A model generated the notes under the pieces. That model was not told the DNA's origin and searched no databases. It saw only the letters and a program-made list of their open reading frames with translations. A stretch of DNA of 41,627 nucleotides from an uncultured Bacteroidales bacterium (GTDB taxonomy: Bacteria > Bacteroidota > Bacteroidia > Bacteroidales > Bacteroidaceae), in contig CACXEH010000042.1 in the NCBI GenBank assembly GCA_902766625.1, forward strand, positions 1 through 41,627. Direction: 5' to 3'. Below are positions 15,343-22,435 of the stretch, piece after piece. The position numbers were made by a program, and so were the translations under genes. Numbering within the stretch: the first letter of the stretch is position 1; the number at the start of each line of letters is the position of its first letter.

Positions 15343-16885
15343 TATTTATATTTCTGAATCTAGGTCTTATTTCTTTGTATTTAACAGGTGTATGAGGCCC
15401 TTTCACAACTTTTTCGAATTGTTCTGGAAGGTAAGGAACCTTATCTTTCGTGAATTCAGGGACATTGAAACTTTTAAACAATTTTATATAAGACCTTGGA
15501 TCTTCCTGAGGAATCACAAAAGCTTTGTGTGCCTGGCCCTTTTTGTCAAAGTATGTTATGTAACTGCGGGAAAACGAGCCGTCGTCTCGGCGTGAACTGA
15601 AAACAATCCACCTACCGTTACTACTCCATGCATGGTATGAATCCACATTATTACTATTAGCTGCTTTTAGTGGATATACTTGATTGGTCTCCAAATTCTT
15701 TACATATAAATCAGATGACGAATGCCAAATATGGAACTGCCCGAAGTCACCAAGCGTAAATAACAGGTATTTACCGTCAGGACTAATCCTTGGAACAGAG
15801 GCGCTTTTGTTTATTGCAGCAGAATTAAAAACTAATTCTGGTTCTCCAAAGGACATACTTTTTTCATTAAACGGTATGCGAAATATATTATATTTTAGTT
15901 TCTTGGAATCTACAATAATTTTTGAATCCATTACTGAGTCAGCGTCAGAATCAATGATATTTGTTTTAGCTTCACAGTAATATATCATATCACCGGAAGG
16001 AGTCCACGCCGGGAAAGTCTCAAGTTCATTGTGAGTCTTTATAACATTGCTTATTTCATGTGTGTCAGCATTATAGAAAACTATATCTGACGCATGGTCT
16101 AGAACTTCTATTTTTTGTTTGTCTACGATATGAAAAACTTGTCCAGTTTTGTTTGAGGAAAACACAAGCCAGTTTTTCGTAGGATGCCATGAAGGATAAA
16201 CGCAGGAGCCTAATATTGAATCGTTTTTTGTGTTAAGTTTTTCTATATGGCCGTTTTCAGCAATGATAGTTCCTCCGAATGCAGAACGTGCATGAAACAA
16301 CATTCTTTTTGTGCTATAGTTTTGATAATTGTGACAATTGACACAATATGTTTTGTCTTTCACATACGTTAATCGTGGATTTTCAATAATGGGAGTTTGC
16401 TCAAATGTGGTTAAGTCACGCTGATACAATCCCATGAGCCTGTACAATATATATCCGGGTTCAATCAGACGATATGACAAATATTGATCTATCTGTTCTT
16501 CTGCAACTTGTATGTGATATTTAGGATAAACAGTCCATTTCCCGTCAAGATATTTATATATATATATGTCTAATGATTTATTTTTGCTTTTGGTTATAAA
16601 ATCACGCCATTCGTCCATTTCAAATTGAATCACGCCCGTATTATCGCTGCTAGAAACCAAATCTTCTGTACCATTTGTCATGCGGCATACGAATTTATCA
16701 CCATTCTCTCTTATCATGAAATTGAGCGGAGCTATGTTGGGCGGTATAACGATATTGGTATAATCAGGAAAAATCTTTATTTTCTTTTCTGTCGGTTGTG
16801 CATCTTCCGGAATGTTATAAGAAGGGTTACAACTGCCCAAAAGAACAAATAAACATAATAAAACTATGATATATCTATGTTTCAT
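15332..16885 (-). CDS. Beta-propeller lipoprotein with CXXCH heme-type motif (TolB/PD40-like)
   Basis: A 517-residue lipoprotein with a signal and lipobox LLGSC, lipidated at C19. An N-terminal beta-rich region (about 40-170) is followed by the motif CVNCH (C181, C184, H185), the sequence to which c-type heme is attached in cytochromes. The rest shows repeated propeller blades of the WD40-like PD40 type, for example YPSWHPTKNWLVFSSNKTG, PRISPDGKYLLFTLGDFG and WSSNGRWIVFSSRRDDG. It overlaps the amidase by 11 bases and starts 8 bases after the DUF6057-like gene ends, so it lies in the middle of an envelope operon. Whether heme is bound is unproved; the cysteines could instead hold a metal or form a disulfide. 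No cytochrome maturation gene is in the window. The role is unknown. Confidence 0.8.
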   Translation of the reverse strand: MKHRYIIVLLCLFVLLGSCNPSYNIPEDAQPTEKKIKIFPDYTNIVIPPNIAPLNFMIRENGDKFVCRMTNGTEDLVSSSDNTGVIQFEMDEWRDFITKSKNKSLDIYIYKYLDGKWTVYPKYHIQVAEEQIDQYLSYRLIEPGYILYRLMGLYQRDLTTFEQTPIIENPRLTYVKDKTYCVNCHNYQNYSTKRMLFHARSAFGGTIIAENGHIEKLNTKNDSILGSCVYPSWHPTKNWLVFSSNKTGQVFHIVDKQKIEVLDHASDIVFYNADTHEISNVIKTHNELETFPAWTPSGDMIYYCEAKTNIIDSDADSVMDSKIIVDSKKLKYNIFRIPFNEKSMSFGEPELVFNSAAINKSASVPRISPDGKYLLFTLGDFGQFHIWHSSSDLYVKNLETNQVYPLKAANSNNVDSYHAWSSNGRWIVFSSRRDDGSFSRSYITYFDKKGQAHKAFVIPQEDPRSYIKLFKSFNVPEFTKDKVPYLPEQFEKVVKGPHTPVKYKEIRPRFRNINNEK

Positions 16886-16893
16886 AATCGAAT

Positions 16894-18516
16894 TTAATTA
16901 ACTTGAGAATTTATACTGTTTATTGTGTTGTTAACTCTATAAGACTCTTCGTCTTTCAGATTTTGGTAAAAATAGTAAAACGTATATTTACCCGTGTATT
17001 TATCTTTTAATGCAGTTCCTTTTTCCCTTGTGGATTTGCCACGAAGCGAAGCGGCCTCATTCAACATTTGCTTAGTTGAGGAAACAGCATATTCTGGTAT
17101 TTGTTGTAGGAATTTCATGTCATTTTTCCTCATGGCTTCCACGACAAGTGCATCTTCGAATGCAGCTGGAACCGTAGGTTCGTCCGGCATAATTCGTGCT
17201 AGCTTCGTAAAGTCATCCAAATCCTTTGTGTACAGAGCTACAGCCATGCTATTCTCAAAAGTCCTTCGGGAATAAAAGTTGTTTAGATATTTGTGATACC
17301 ATATATATAGCGGAATCGGGAATTCTTCTTCATATGCATCACTCGCGGGAATCATAGAATATACCGTTGAAAGTAAGTAATCACTGTTTACCAACGAATT
17401 GTCAAACAACATCGGTCTATATTTCTTTACAAAAGATCGTTCAAAAGGAACGAAACTGATAAGTTCCAGATATTTATCCGCTAATTCTTTTTCATTGCGT
17501 AATAAGGATGTCAGGAACATATATTTCAGGCAATAAACAGACTTTCCACTCATTACGGTATGTTCCATACAATAATGATATGCAGGATTTATCAGTCCAA
17601 AATGAAAGTCTATTTCCGATTCATATAACAAATAACCTGATTCTTCTACTCCAGTGCGGTTTATTAATCTTGTCTGAGGATATTGATGGTATATATCAAA
17701 CAATCTCTCATTCAGTTGGTCGTTCATTCTGAGTCCTATTGCATAATATGCGGCGACTGCTTTAGAAGGATTCTTGGCCTTCAATCCCAAATCTATCATC
17801 TCATTCCAATCTTGATTCTGGCACAGACGCATCATTCTTGTTGTATATAGTACATCTTGCTTTTCAATAGAACAATAAGCTGACAATAAGACGAAAAAGA
17901 CTATCGGTATGCACAAATTAAGTACATTAGGCATCGTTCCGTCTGTTTTGCAATCGGAAGCAACAGCCGGAAATTTGCGCTTGGATATTATCCTGACAGC
18001 AAATGAAATCAATATAAGTGCCAGCAAGCAAATGACCGGACCATAAAATGCAAACGACTGGTCATATTGGTAAAAGAGGCTCAAGCCAATGGAGACAATA
18101 TACACAAACCATGCACATACGGGTATCAAACTCAGCAAACGCAAGAAACCGTTCAAATTAAATATATAAATCAGGAAATAAACGATGCTTGTTAAAATGA
18201 GAGAATATATAAGTCCTCCTAACCACGGATACTTGAAAAAAAGTAAAAAGAAACGGCCTACAATTTGGAGAGCACCCGTCTTTACGCATAAGACTTCGTG
18301 CATTAATTCTTTGTCAAATGCAAAATAAGACCATTGCTCACAAATATAGAACACATCGCCGTATATCAACCAGCTGAAAAGCCAGATTACTAAAAAGGAA
18401 ACTGCCAGAAATGGCATTTTAGGCCAGGCAAATTTTATTTTACCCGTCCTGCTTGTCGGTATTGTGACATTCATTTTGTCTCTTTGGCGGTTGTTATAAT
18501 ATTTTATCTCAGCCAT
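16894..18516 (-). CDS. Multi-spanning membrane protein, DUF6057-like
   Basis: A 540-residue membrane protein. About six hydrophobic segments fall in the first 225 residues (for example FLAVSFLVIWLFSWLIYG, GGLIYSLILTSIVYFLIYIF and IPIVFFVLLSAYCSI). The remaining 300 residues are soluble and helical, with TPR-like pairs such as EMIDLGLKAKNPSKAVAAYYAIG. The architecture and the position next to the propeller lipoprotein recall the Bacteroidota family DUF6057; function is unknown. ATG 18516 is the first start, but the methionine at residue 15 is an alternative. It is the first gene of a four-gene operon (this gene, propeller, amidase, MCE). A TAAATTTG box lies 27 bases upstream in a divergent intergenic region shared with the glycosyltransferase. 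Confidence 0.75.
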   Translation of the reverse strand: MAEIKYYNNRQRDKMNVTIPTSRTGKIKFAWPKMPFLAVSFLVIWLFSWLIYGDVFYICEQWSYFAFDKELMHEVLCVKTGALQIVGRFFLLFFKYPWLGGLIYSLILTSIVYFLIYIFNLNGFLRLLSLIPVCAWFVYIVSIGLSLFYQYDQSFAFYGPVICLLALILISFAVRIISKRKFPAVASDCKTDGTMPNVLNLCIPIVFFVLLSAYCSIEKQDVLYTTRMMRLCQNQDWNEMIDLGLKAKNPSKAVAAYYAIGLRMNDQLNERLFDIYHQYPQTRLINRTGVEESGYLLYESEIDFHFGLINPAYHYCMEHTVMSGKSVYCLKYMFLTSLLRNEKELADKYLELISFVPFERSFVKKYRPMLFDNSLVNSDYLLSTVYSMIPASDAYEEEFPIPLYIWYHKYLNNFYSRRTFENSMAVALYTKDLDDFTKLARIMPDEPTVPAAFEDALVVEAMRKNDMKFLQQIPEYAVSSTKQMLNEAASLRGKSTREKGTALKDKYTGKYTFYYFYQNLKDEESYRVNNTINSINSQVN

Positions 18517-18542
18517 AGCGTTTATCTTTCTGTTTTAATTAG

Positions 18543-18550
18543 CAAATTTA
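18543..18550 (-). promoter_or_regulatory. -7 promoter element for the envelope operon
   Basis: On the minus strand this reads TAAATTTG, matching TAnnTTTG. It lies 27 bases before the start of the DUF6057-like gene. No clear -33 box is visible. Confidence 0.5.
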
Positions 18551-18588
18551 ACGATTTTGGCTTATATAATGATACATATACGTTGTTT

Positions 18589-18623
18589 TTTGATTAACTA
18601 AAGACAAAAAATGTGTATTTTTG
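18589..18623 (+). promoter_or_regulatory. Promoter of the glycosyltransferase-MATE operon
   Basis: TTTG at 18589-18592 and TATTTTTG at 18616-18623 resemble the Bacteroidota -33 and -7 boxes, with a 23-base spacer, slightly longer than usual. Initiation would fall near 18629, only a few bases before the ATG at 18632. This argues against the upstream in-frame ATG at 18611 as the start. Confidence 0.55.
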
Positions 18624-18631
18624 CATCAGAG

Positions 18632-19729
18632 ATGAGAATTTTACTACTCGGTGAATATAGTAACGTGCACTGGAATTTGGCTTTAGGCCTTCGGGCTTTA
18701 GGTCATGAAGTGTGTGTGGTATCTGACGGAGACAACTGGAAGAATTACCAGCGCGACATCGATCTACGTCGGAAATCGGTTTCACCGGCAGACACACTGC
18801 GGTATTTGCTTAACCTGTTTATGACTTTTCCAAAATTTAAAGATTTTGATGTTGTGCAAATTATTAATCCGGTATTCCTCTCTCTCAAAGCGGACAAAAT
18901 AAAACCTTTCTACAATTATCTGCGCAACCATAATAAAAAGATATTTATGGGTGCCTTTGGCATGGATTATTACTACATTAAGTCTTGTTTGGACTGTAAG
19001 ACTTTTAGATATAGTGATTTCAATATTGGAAATAAAATTCGTCAGACATCATTTAATGATATCTGGTTGCAAGATTGGTATTACGGATCAAAAGGCAAAC
19101 TAAATCAATATATCGCCCACGATTGTAACGGTATTATCAGTGGCTTATATGAATATGATTGCGCATATCAGTCGGAGTTTAAGGAAAAGACATGTTTTAT
19201 TCCATTCCCCATAGATACGTCAGCTGTCGTGCAAAAAAATATCCAGAAACATGATAAGGTGCGTTTTTTTATCGGTATTCAGAAAAAACGCAGTGCATAC
19301 AAAGGTACAGATATCATGCTTGAAGCTTTGGAAGACGCAAGAAGGGATTATCCCGATAAGGTAGAGATCGTCAAAGTTGAATCAGTACCATTCCCGGAGT
19401 ATAAGCTGTTGCTGTCAGACAGCGATGTTATTTTAGATCAACTTTATGCCTATACGCCTGCCATGAATGCCCTGACCGCAATGGCTCAGGGACTTGTTGT
19501 CATTGGCGGTGGTGAACCCGAAGCTTACGACCTCTTGGGCGACTATGAACTAAGACCTGTTGTTAACGTGCAACCTGATAAACGAAGTGTGTATGACGCA
19601 GTAGTGGAACTTGCAACGCACCCAGAACGCATTTCTGATTTATCTCGAAAAAGTATTGAATATGTGCGCCGCTTTCACGATTGTAAAAAAGTGGCAGAAA
19701 AATACATACAATTTTATCATTCAAGATAG
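18632..19729 (+). CDS. Glycosyltransferase, GT4-like family
   Basis: A 365-residue protein beginning MRILLLGEYSNVHWNLALGL, a typical GT-B N-terminus. A long Rossmann-like half contains VVQIINPVFLSLK and IFMGAFGMDYYYI. The C-terminal half includes the family-typical nucleotide-sugar region ending in AQGLVVIGGGEPEAYDLLG, followed by the terminal helix VRRFHDCKKVAEKYIQFY. It probably transfers a sugar to an envelope polysaccharide or lipid; the substrate cannot be told. ATG 18632 is preferred over the in-frame ATG at 18611 because the latter overlaps the promoter's -7 box. It is followed after 16 bases by a MATE exporter in the same direction. Confidence 0.8.
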   Translation: MRILLLGEYSNVHWNLALGLRALGHEVCVVSDGDNWKNYQRDIDLRRKSVSPADTLRYLLNLFMTFPKFKDFDVVQIINPVFLSLKADKIKPFYNYLRNHNKKIFMGAFGMDYYYIKSCLDCKTFRYSDFNIGNKIRQTSFNDIWLQDWYYGSKGKLNQYIAHDCNGIISGLYEYDCAYQSEFKEKTCFIPFPIDTSAVVQKNIQKHDKVRFFIGIQKKRSAYKGTDIMLEALEDARRDYPDKVEIVKVESVPFPEYKLLLSDSDVILDQLYAYTPAMNALTAMAQGLVVIGGGEPEAYDLLGDYELRPVVNVQPDKRSVYDAVVELATHPERISDLSRKSIEYVRRFHDCKKVAEKYIQFYHSR

Positions 19730-19745
19730 CTAAAAACTAAAACAC

Positions 19746-21077
19746 ATGACAACTAACCATTTCAAATCTCATGTTCAAGCTATCGCAAAATTGGGCTTAC
19801 CCATTGTTGTCGCACAGTTGGGCGTTATCGTTCAGTCCTTTGCAGACACAATAATGATTGGACAATATGGCACACTTGAGCTATCTTCTGCTGCATTTGT
19901 CAACAATGTGTTTAACCTTGTATTTTTCTTTTTGTTAGGTTATTCTTACAGCACCACTCCTATTGTGGGGTATTATTATGGTAAGAATGACTTGTATAAC
20001 GTAGGGAAAACACTTAAAGAAAGTCTTTTGGGAAACTTTGTATTCTCTCTAATTGTCTGCTTTTTATTATATTTATTATATTTAAATATTGACATCTTGA
20101 ATCAACCTTCGGAATTGTTGCCCTACATCAAGCCTTATTTTCTGCTTTTACTAATTTCAATGCCATTTGTTGCATTGTTTAATTCTCTTAAACAATTTAG
20201 CGATGCTATCGGAGATACCAAGACACCTATGTGGGTAATGATTTTGGGCAACATTCTCAATATAGCCGGCAATGCACTATTGATCTACGGTCTAATGGGT
20301 TGTCCGGAATGGGGTTTGTTTGGTGCAGGTCTGGCTACCCTATTCTCCAGAACCATTATGTGCGGAGTGATGTTTTGGGCATTACGCCACAAAAAACATT
20401 TCAAAACATATCATCAAGGTTTTCGTTCAGACATTACATTTAGTGGTGTATGGCATTTGGCAAGAGTCGGATTGCCCATCAGTTGCCAATTGTCTCTTGA
20501 GGCTGCAGCATTTAATGTCGGAGCTGTTTTTATGGGATGGTTAGGTGCGTATGAGTTGGCTGCGCATCAGATTGCATGTTCCATTGGAACATTATGTTTT
20601 ACCATATATTATGGCATCGGAGCAGCTGTAGCCATAAGAATCAGTCATTTTCGTGGCAGGCAAGACTGGAGCGAAGTTAGGACAACATCGGTTGTTGGAT
20701 TTATCATGACACTTTGCGCCAGTGCCATATTAAGTGGAACAATCTTCTTCTCTATGGATCCTTTGGTCGCTGCCTTCACCCCTGATGCCAATGTTGCTAA
20801 TGTCGTTTACACCTTAATGCCAGCATTTTTCGTATATCAGTTTGGCGATAGCCTGCAAGTTATTTTCGCCAATTCTTTGCGCGCCATTGAAAAAGTCAAG
20901 AATCTGTTATTTTATGCCGTGATAGCATATGGCTGTGTGTCAATTCCATTGAGCTATGTTTTTGCTTTTACATTCCACCTCGGGGCACCCGGTGTATGGT
21001 GGGCGTTTCCATTTGGGCTGACAACAGCCGGACTATTGTTCTGCAACAAATTTTACAAGGAGACAAAGATGGCTTAG
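19746..21077 (+). CDS. MATE-family multidrug/toxic-compound exporter
   Basis: A 443-residue integral membrane protein with about 12 transmembrane segments arranged as two similar halves, as in the MATE (NorM-like) transporters. Family-typical stretches are LPIVVAQLGVIVQSFADTIM in the first helix, GDTKTPMWVMILGNILNIAG in the middle, and GLPISCQLSLEAAAFNVG at the start of the second half. It would export cationic compounds or an envelope precursor using a sodium or proton gradient. The cargo is not predictable. Length is normal for the family. It follows the glycosyltransferase by 16 bases and probably shares its transcript. After it, ACACGTGT with a T-run at 21115-21126 may aid termination. 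Confidence 0.92.
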   Translation: MTTNHFKSHVQAIAKLGLPIVVAQLGVIVQSFADTIMIGQYGTLELSSAAFVNNVFNLVFFFLLGYSYSTTPIVGYYYGKNDLYNVGKTLKESLLGNFVFSLIVCFLLYLLYLNIDILNQPSELLPYIKPYFLLLLISMPFVALFNSLKQFSDAIGDTKTPMWVMILGNILNIAGNALLIYGLMGCPEWGLFGAGLATLFSRTIMCGVMFWALRHKKHFKTYHQGFRSDITFSGVWHLARVGLPISCQLSLEAAAFNVGAVFMGWLGAYELAAHQIACSIGTLCFTIYYGIGAAVAIRISHFRGRQDWSEVRTTSVVGFIMTLCASAILSGTIFFSMDPLVAAFTPDANVANVVYTLMPAFFVYQFGDSLQVIFANSLRAIEKVKNLLFYAVIAYGCVSIPLSYVFAFTFHLGAPGVWWAFPFGLTTAGLLFCNKFYKETKMA

Positions 21078-21190
21078 GAACATCTCCCAGCACCTTGTTT
21101 TTTTATCCTCGATACACGTGTTTTTTGTCACGATGAAAAAAAACTTCTCTCCTAAATATTTTCAATTTCAGAAGTGTTACATCCACAAAA

Positions 21191-21228
21191 AAACAAGCAC
21201 AGGCTTATAGTATTTCCTGTGCTTGTTT
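21191..21228. terminator. Terminator between MATE exporter and unknown gene
   Basis: A perfect 13-base stem, AAACAAGCACAGG (21191-21203) with its complement at 21216-21228, surrounds a 12-base loop. On the minus strand the stem continues into a T-run, so it is a good intrinsic terminator for the gene ending at 21246. It could also stop plus-strand transcripts from the MATE gene. Confidence 0.85.
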
Positions 21229-21245
21229 CAAAATAAGCTGTACCT

Positions 21246-21827
21246 TTATTTTTCAGCTAAACTGAAATCTTCCGGTTTATTCTCTCCTACATATGAGAAT
21301 GTGAAATTCTTTCCTTTTGCAGCCGGGAATTGGCTTCTTGAGTCAATGTCGGAACGGCTTCTTAAATAATCCACTATCCTCTCATAGCTGTGCATTGCAC
21401 TTCGAGCCTTAACCAAGGCACGGAATGTTGTATCTCTGTATGACGATTTACCTGTAACAGGGTCACAGACCACACGTTTGAATTGCAATTGTGAATCATA
21501 CCATCCGTTATGTTCATCTGTCAAGGCATGCGACTTTGACAAATTTTTTTGCTGAGTATTATCACTTTCAATCAGACTTTTCAAATTGTGCCGTTTGAAT
21601 TCGTCAAGATTACTTGCATTTGTTTTAATAACTATAAAGTAGTAATGAGTTTTTACCTTGTAACGTTTTGGAAAGTTTGAATCAGAATCAACATAATCAG
21701 TTAATTCCTTGACAAAATCGTCATTGACATCAAAATCCTCAATATTCAAACTTTTCAAGAATCCGACTGCTTCGTCTACGTTAGAAACAATTACTTCATC
21801 ATTAAAGTAACGTAAGTATAGATTCAT
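21246..21827 (-). CDS. Conserved-looking protein of unknown function
   Basis: A 193-residue protein that I do not recognise. It has no signal peptide or membrane segment and is rich in charged residues. Its N-terminal half (MNLYLRYFNDEVIVSNVDEA then FLKSLNIEDFDVN) looks like a small alpha/beta domain. Its C-terminal half contains WYDSQLQFKRVVCDPVTG and SYRDTTFRALVKARSAMHS, with a tail FTFSYVGENKPEDFSLAEK. It lies 32 bases downstream of a tRNA-Gly gene on the same strand and has no obvious promoter of its own, so read-through from the tRNA cluster may express it. It ends just before a strong terminator. It seems to be a genuine gene, given its ordered codon structure and position. No biochemical role can be inferred. 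Confidence 0.75.
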   Translation of the reverse strand: MNLYLRYFNDEVIVSNVDEAVGFLKSLNIEDFDVNDDFVKELTDYVDSDSNFPKRYKVKTHYYFIVIKTNASNLDEFKRHNLKSLIESDNTQQKNLSKSHALTDEHNGWYDSQLQFKRVVCDPVTGKSSYRDTTFRALVKARSAMHSYERIVDYLRSRSDIDSRSQFPAAKGKNFTFSYVGENKPEDFSLAEK

Positions 21828-21859
21828 TGTAAAATGTTAAGAAAAGACATAAAAAAAGA

Positions 21860-21931
21860 GCGGAAAACGAGACTCGAACTCGCGACCCCAACCTTGGCAA
21901 GGTTGTGCTCTACCAACTGAGCTATTTCCGC
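21860..21931 (-). tRNA. tRNA-Gly (anticodon GCC), copy 1
   Basis: The 72-base minus-strand sequence folds as a cloverleaf: acceptor GCGGAAA/TTTCCGC, D arm GCTC-AGTTGGTA-GAGC, anticodon stem CAACC/GGTTG around TTGCCAA (anticodon GCC), and a T arm with TTCGAGT. CCA is not encoded. A run of seven T follows the 3' end. It is identical to the copy at 22139-22210. Confidence 0.97.
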
Positions 21932-21942
21932 AATCAAGAAGT

Positions 21943-22024
21943 GAAGAGAAGGAGACTCGAACTCCCACGTCATAATGACACTACCCCCTCAAAGTAGCGC
22001 GTCTACCAATTCCGCCATCTCTCC
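21943..22024 (-). tRNA. tRNA-Leu (anticodon GAG)
   Basis: An 82-base class II tRNA on the minus strand. Acceptor GGAGAGA pairs with TCTCTTC with one G-U pair. The anticodon stem CTACT/GGTAG encloses TTGAGGG, giving GAG. A long variable arm (TGTCATTATGACGT) identifies leucine. CCA is not encoded. Confidence 0.96.
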
Positions 22025-22040
22025 ATTCTAAAAATAGACG

Positions 22041-22122
22041 TGCCCAGAACAGGACTCGAACCTGCATGCCTCTCGACACACGCACCTGAAACGTGCGCGT
22101 CTACCATTCCGCCACCTGGGCA
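22041..22122 (-). tRNA. tRNA-Leu (anticodon CAG)
   Basis: An 82-base class II tRNA on the minus strand. Acceptor TGCCCAG pairs with CTGGGCA. The anticodon stem CACGT/GCGTG encloses TTCAGGT, giving CAG, with a long variable arm. CCA is not encoded. Confidence 0.96.
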
Positions 22123-22138
22123 TAACTTTTCAAAGAGA

Positions 22139-22210
22139 GCGGAAAACGAGACTCGAACTCGCGACCCCAACCTTGGCAAGGTTGTGCTCTACCAACTGAG
22201 CTATTTCCGC
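22139..22210 (-). tRNA. tRNA-Gly (anticodon GCC), copy 2
   Basis: This 72-base gene is base-for-base identical to the tRNA-Gly at 21860-21931, including anticodon GCC. It is the first gene of the four-tRNA unit. A full promoter (22238-22268) lies just upstream on the minus strand. Confidence 0.97.
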
Positions 22211-22237
22211 AAATGCCACATTTCTCTAAATGCGGTG

Positions 22238-22268
22238 CAAAAGTAAGATTTTTTTTTATATCCACAAA
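22238..22268 (-). promoter_or_regulatory. Promoter of the tRNA cluster
   Basis: On the minus strand TTTG (22265-22268) is followed after exactly 19 bases by TACTTTTG (22238-22245), matching the Bacteroidota -33/-7 consensus TTTG-N19-TAnnTTTG. It is the best-matching promoter in the window and lies 27 bases before the first tRNA. Confidence 0.8.
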
Positions 22269-22390
22269 ATTTCACAGAGAATTTTTGAAAAAAGTATCAT
22301 GTTTTTTTTGAAAAGAGTCAGAAATGCGAAAAATTAAGAACAACAGGAAAGAAATATATCTGAACAAAACCAAAGTATCAATAATTAATG

Positions 22391-22398
22391 TATTTTTG
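22391..22398 (+). promoter_or_regulatory. -7 promoter element for the arylsulfatase gene
   Basis: TATTTTTG matches TAnnTTTG and lies 37 bases before the ATG at 22436. No clear -33 box is seen. The rest of the interval from the tRNA promoter to here is AT-rich with nothing else recognisable. Confidence 0.5.
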
Positions 22399-22435
22399 TA
22401 ATTAATATCTTAATTTGCATCAATATACAAAGAAA

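Noticed and set aside
18611-18631. Upstream in-frame start that would add seven residues to the glycosyltransferase
   Set aside because: It overlaps the -7 promoter box, so the codon would not be in the transcript; the family-typical N-terminus starts at 18632.
22040-22246. A plus-strand frame giving MPRTGLEPACLSTHAPETC
   Set aside because: It is the well-known artefact of translating the antisense of tRNA genes; it covers tRNA-Leu and tRNA-Gly.
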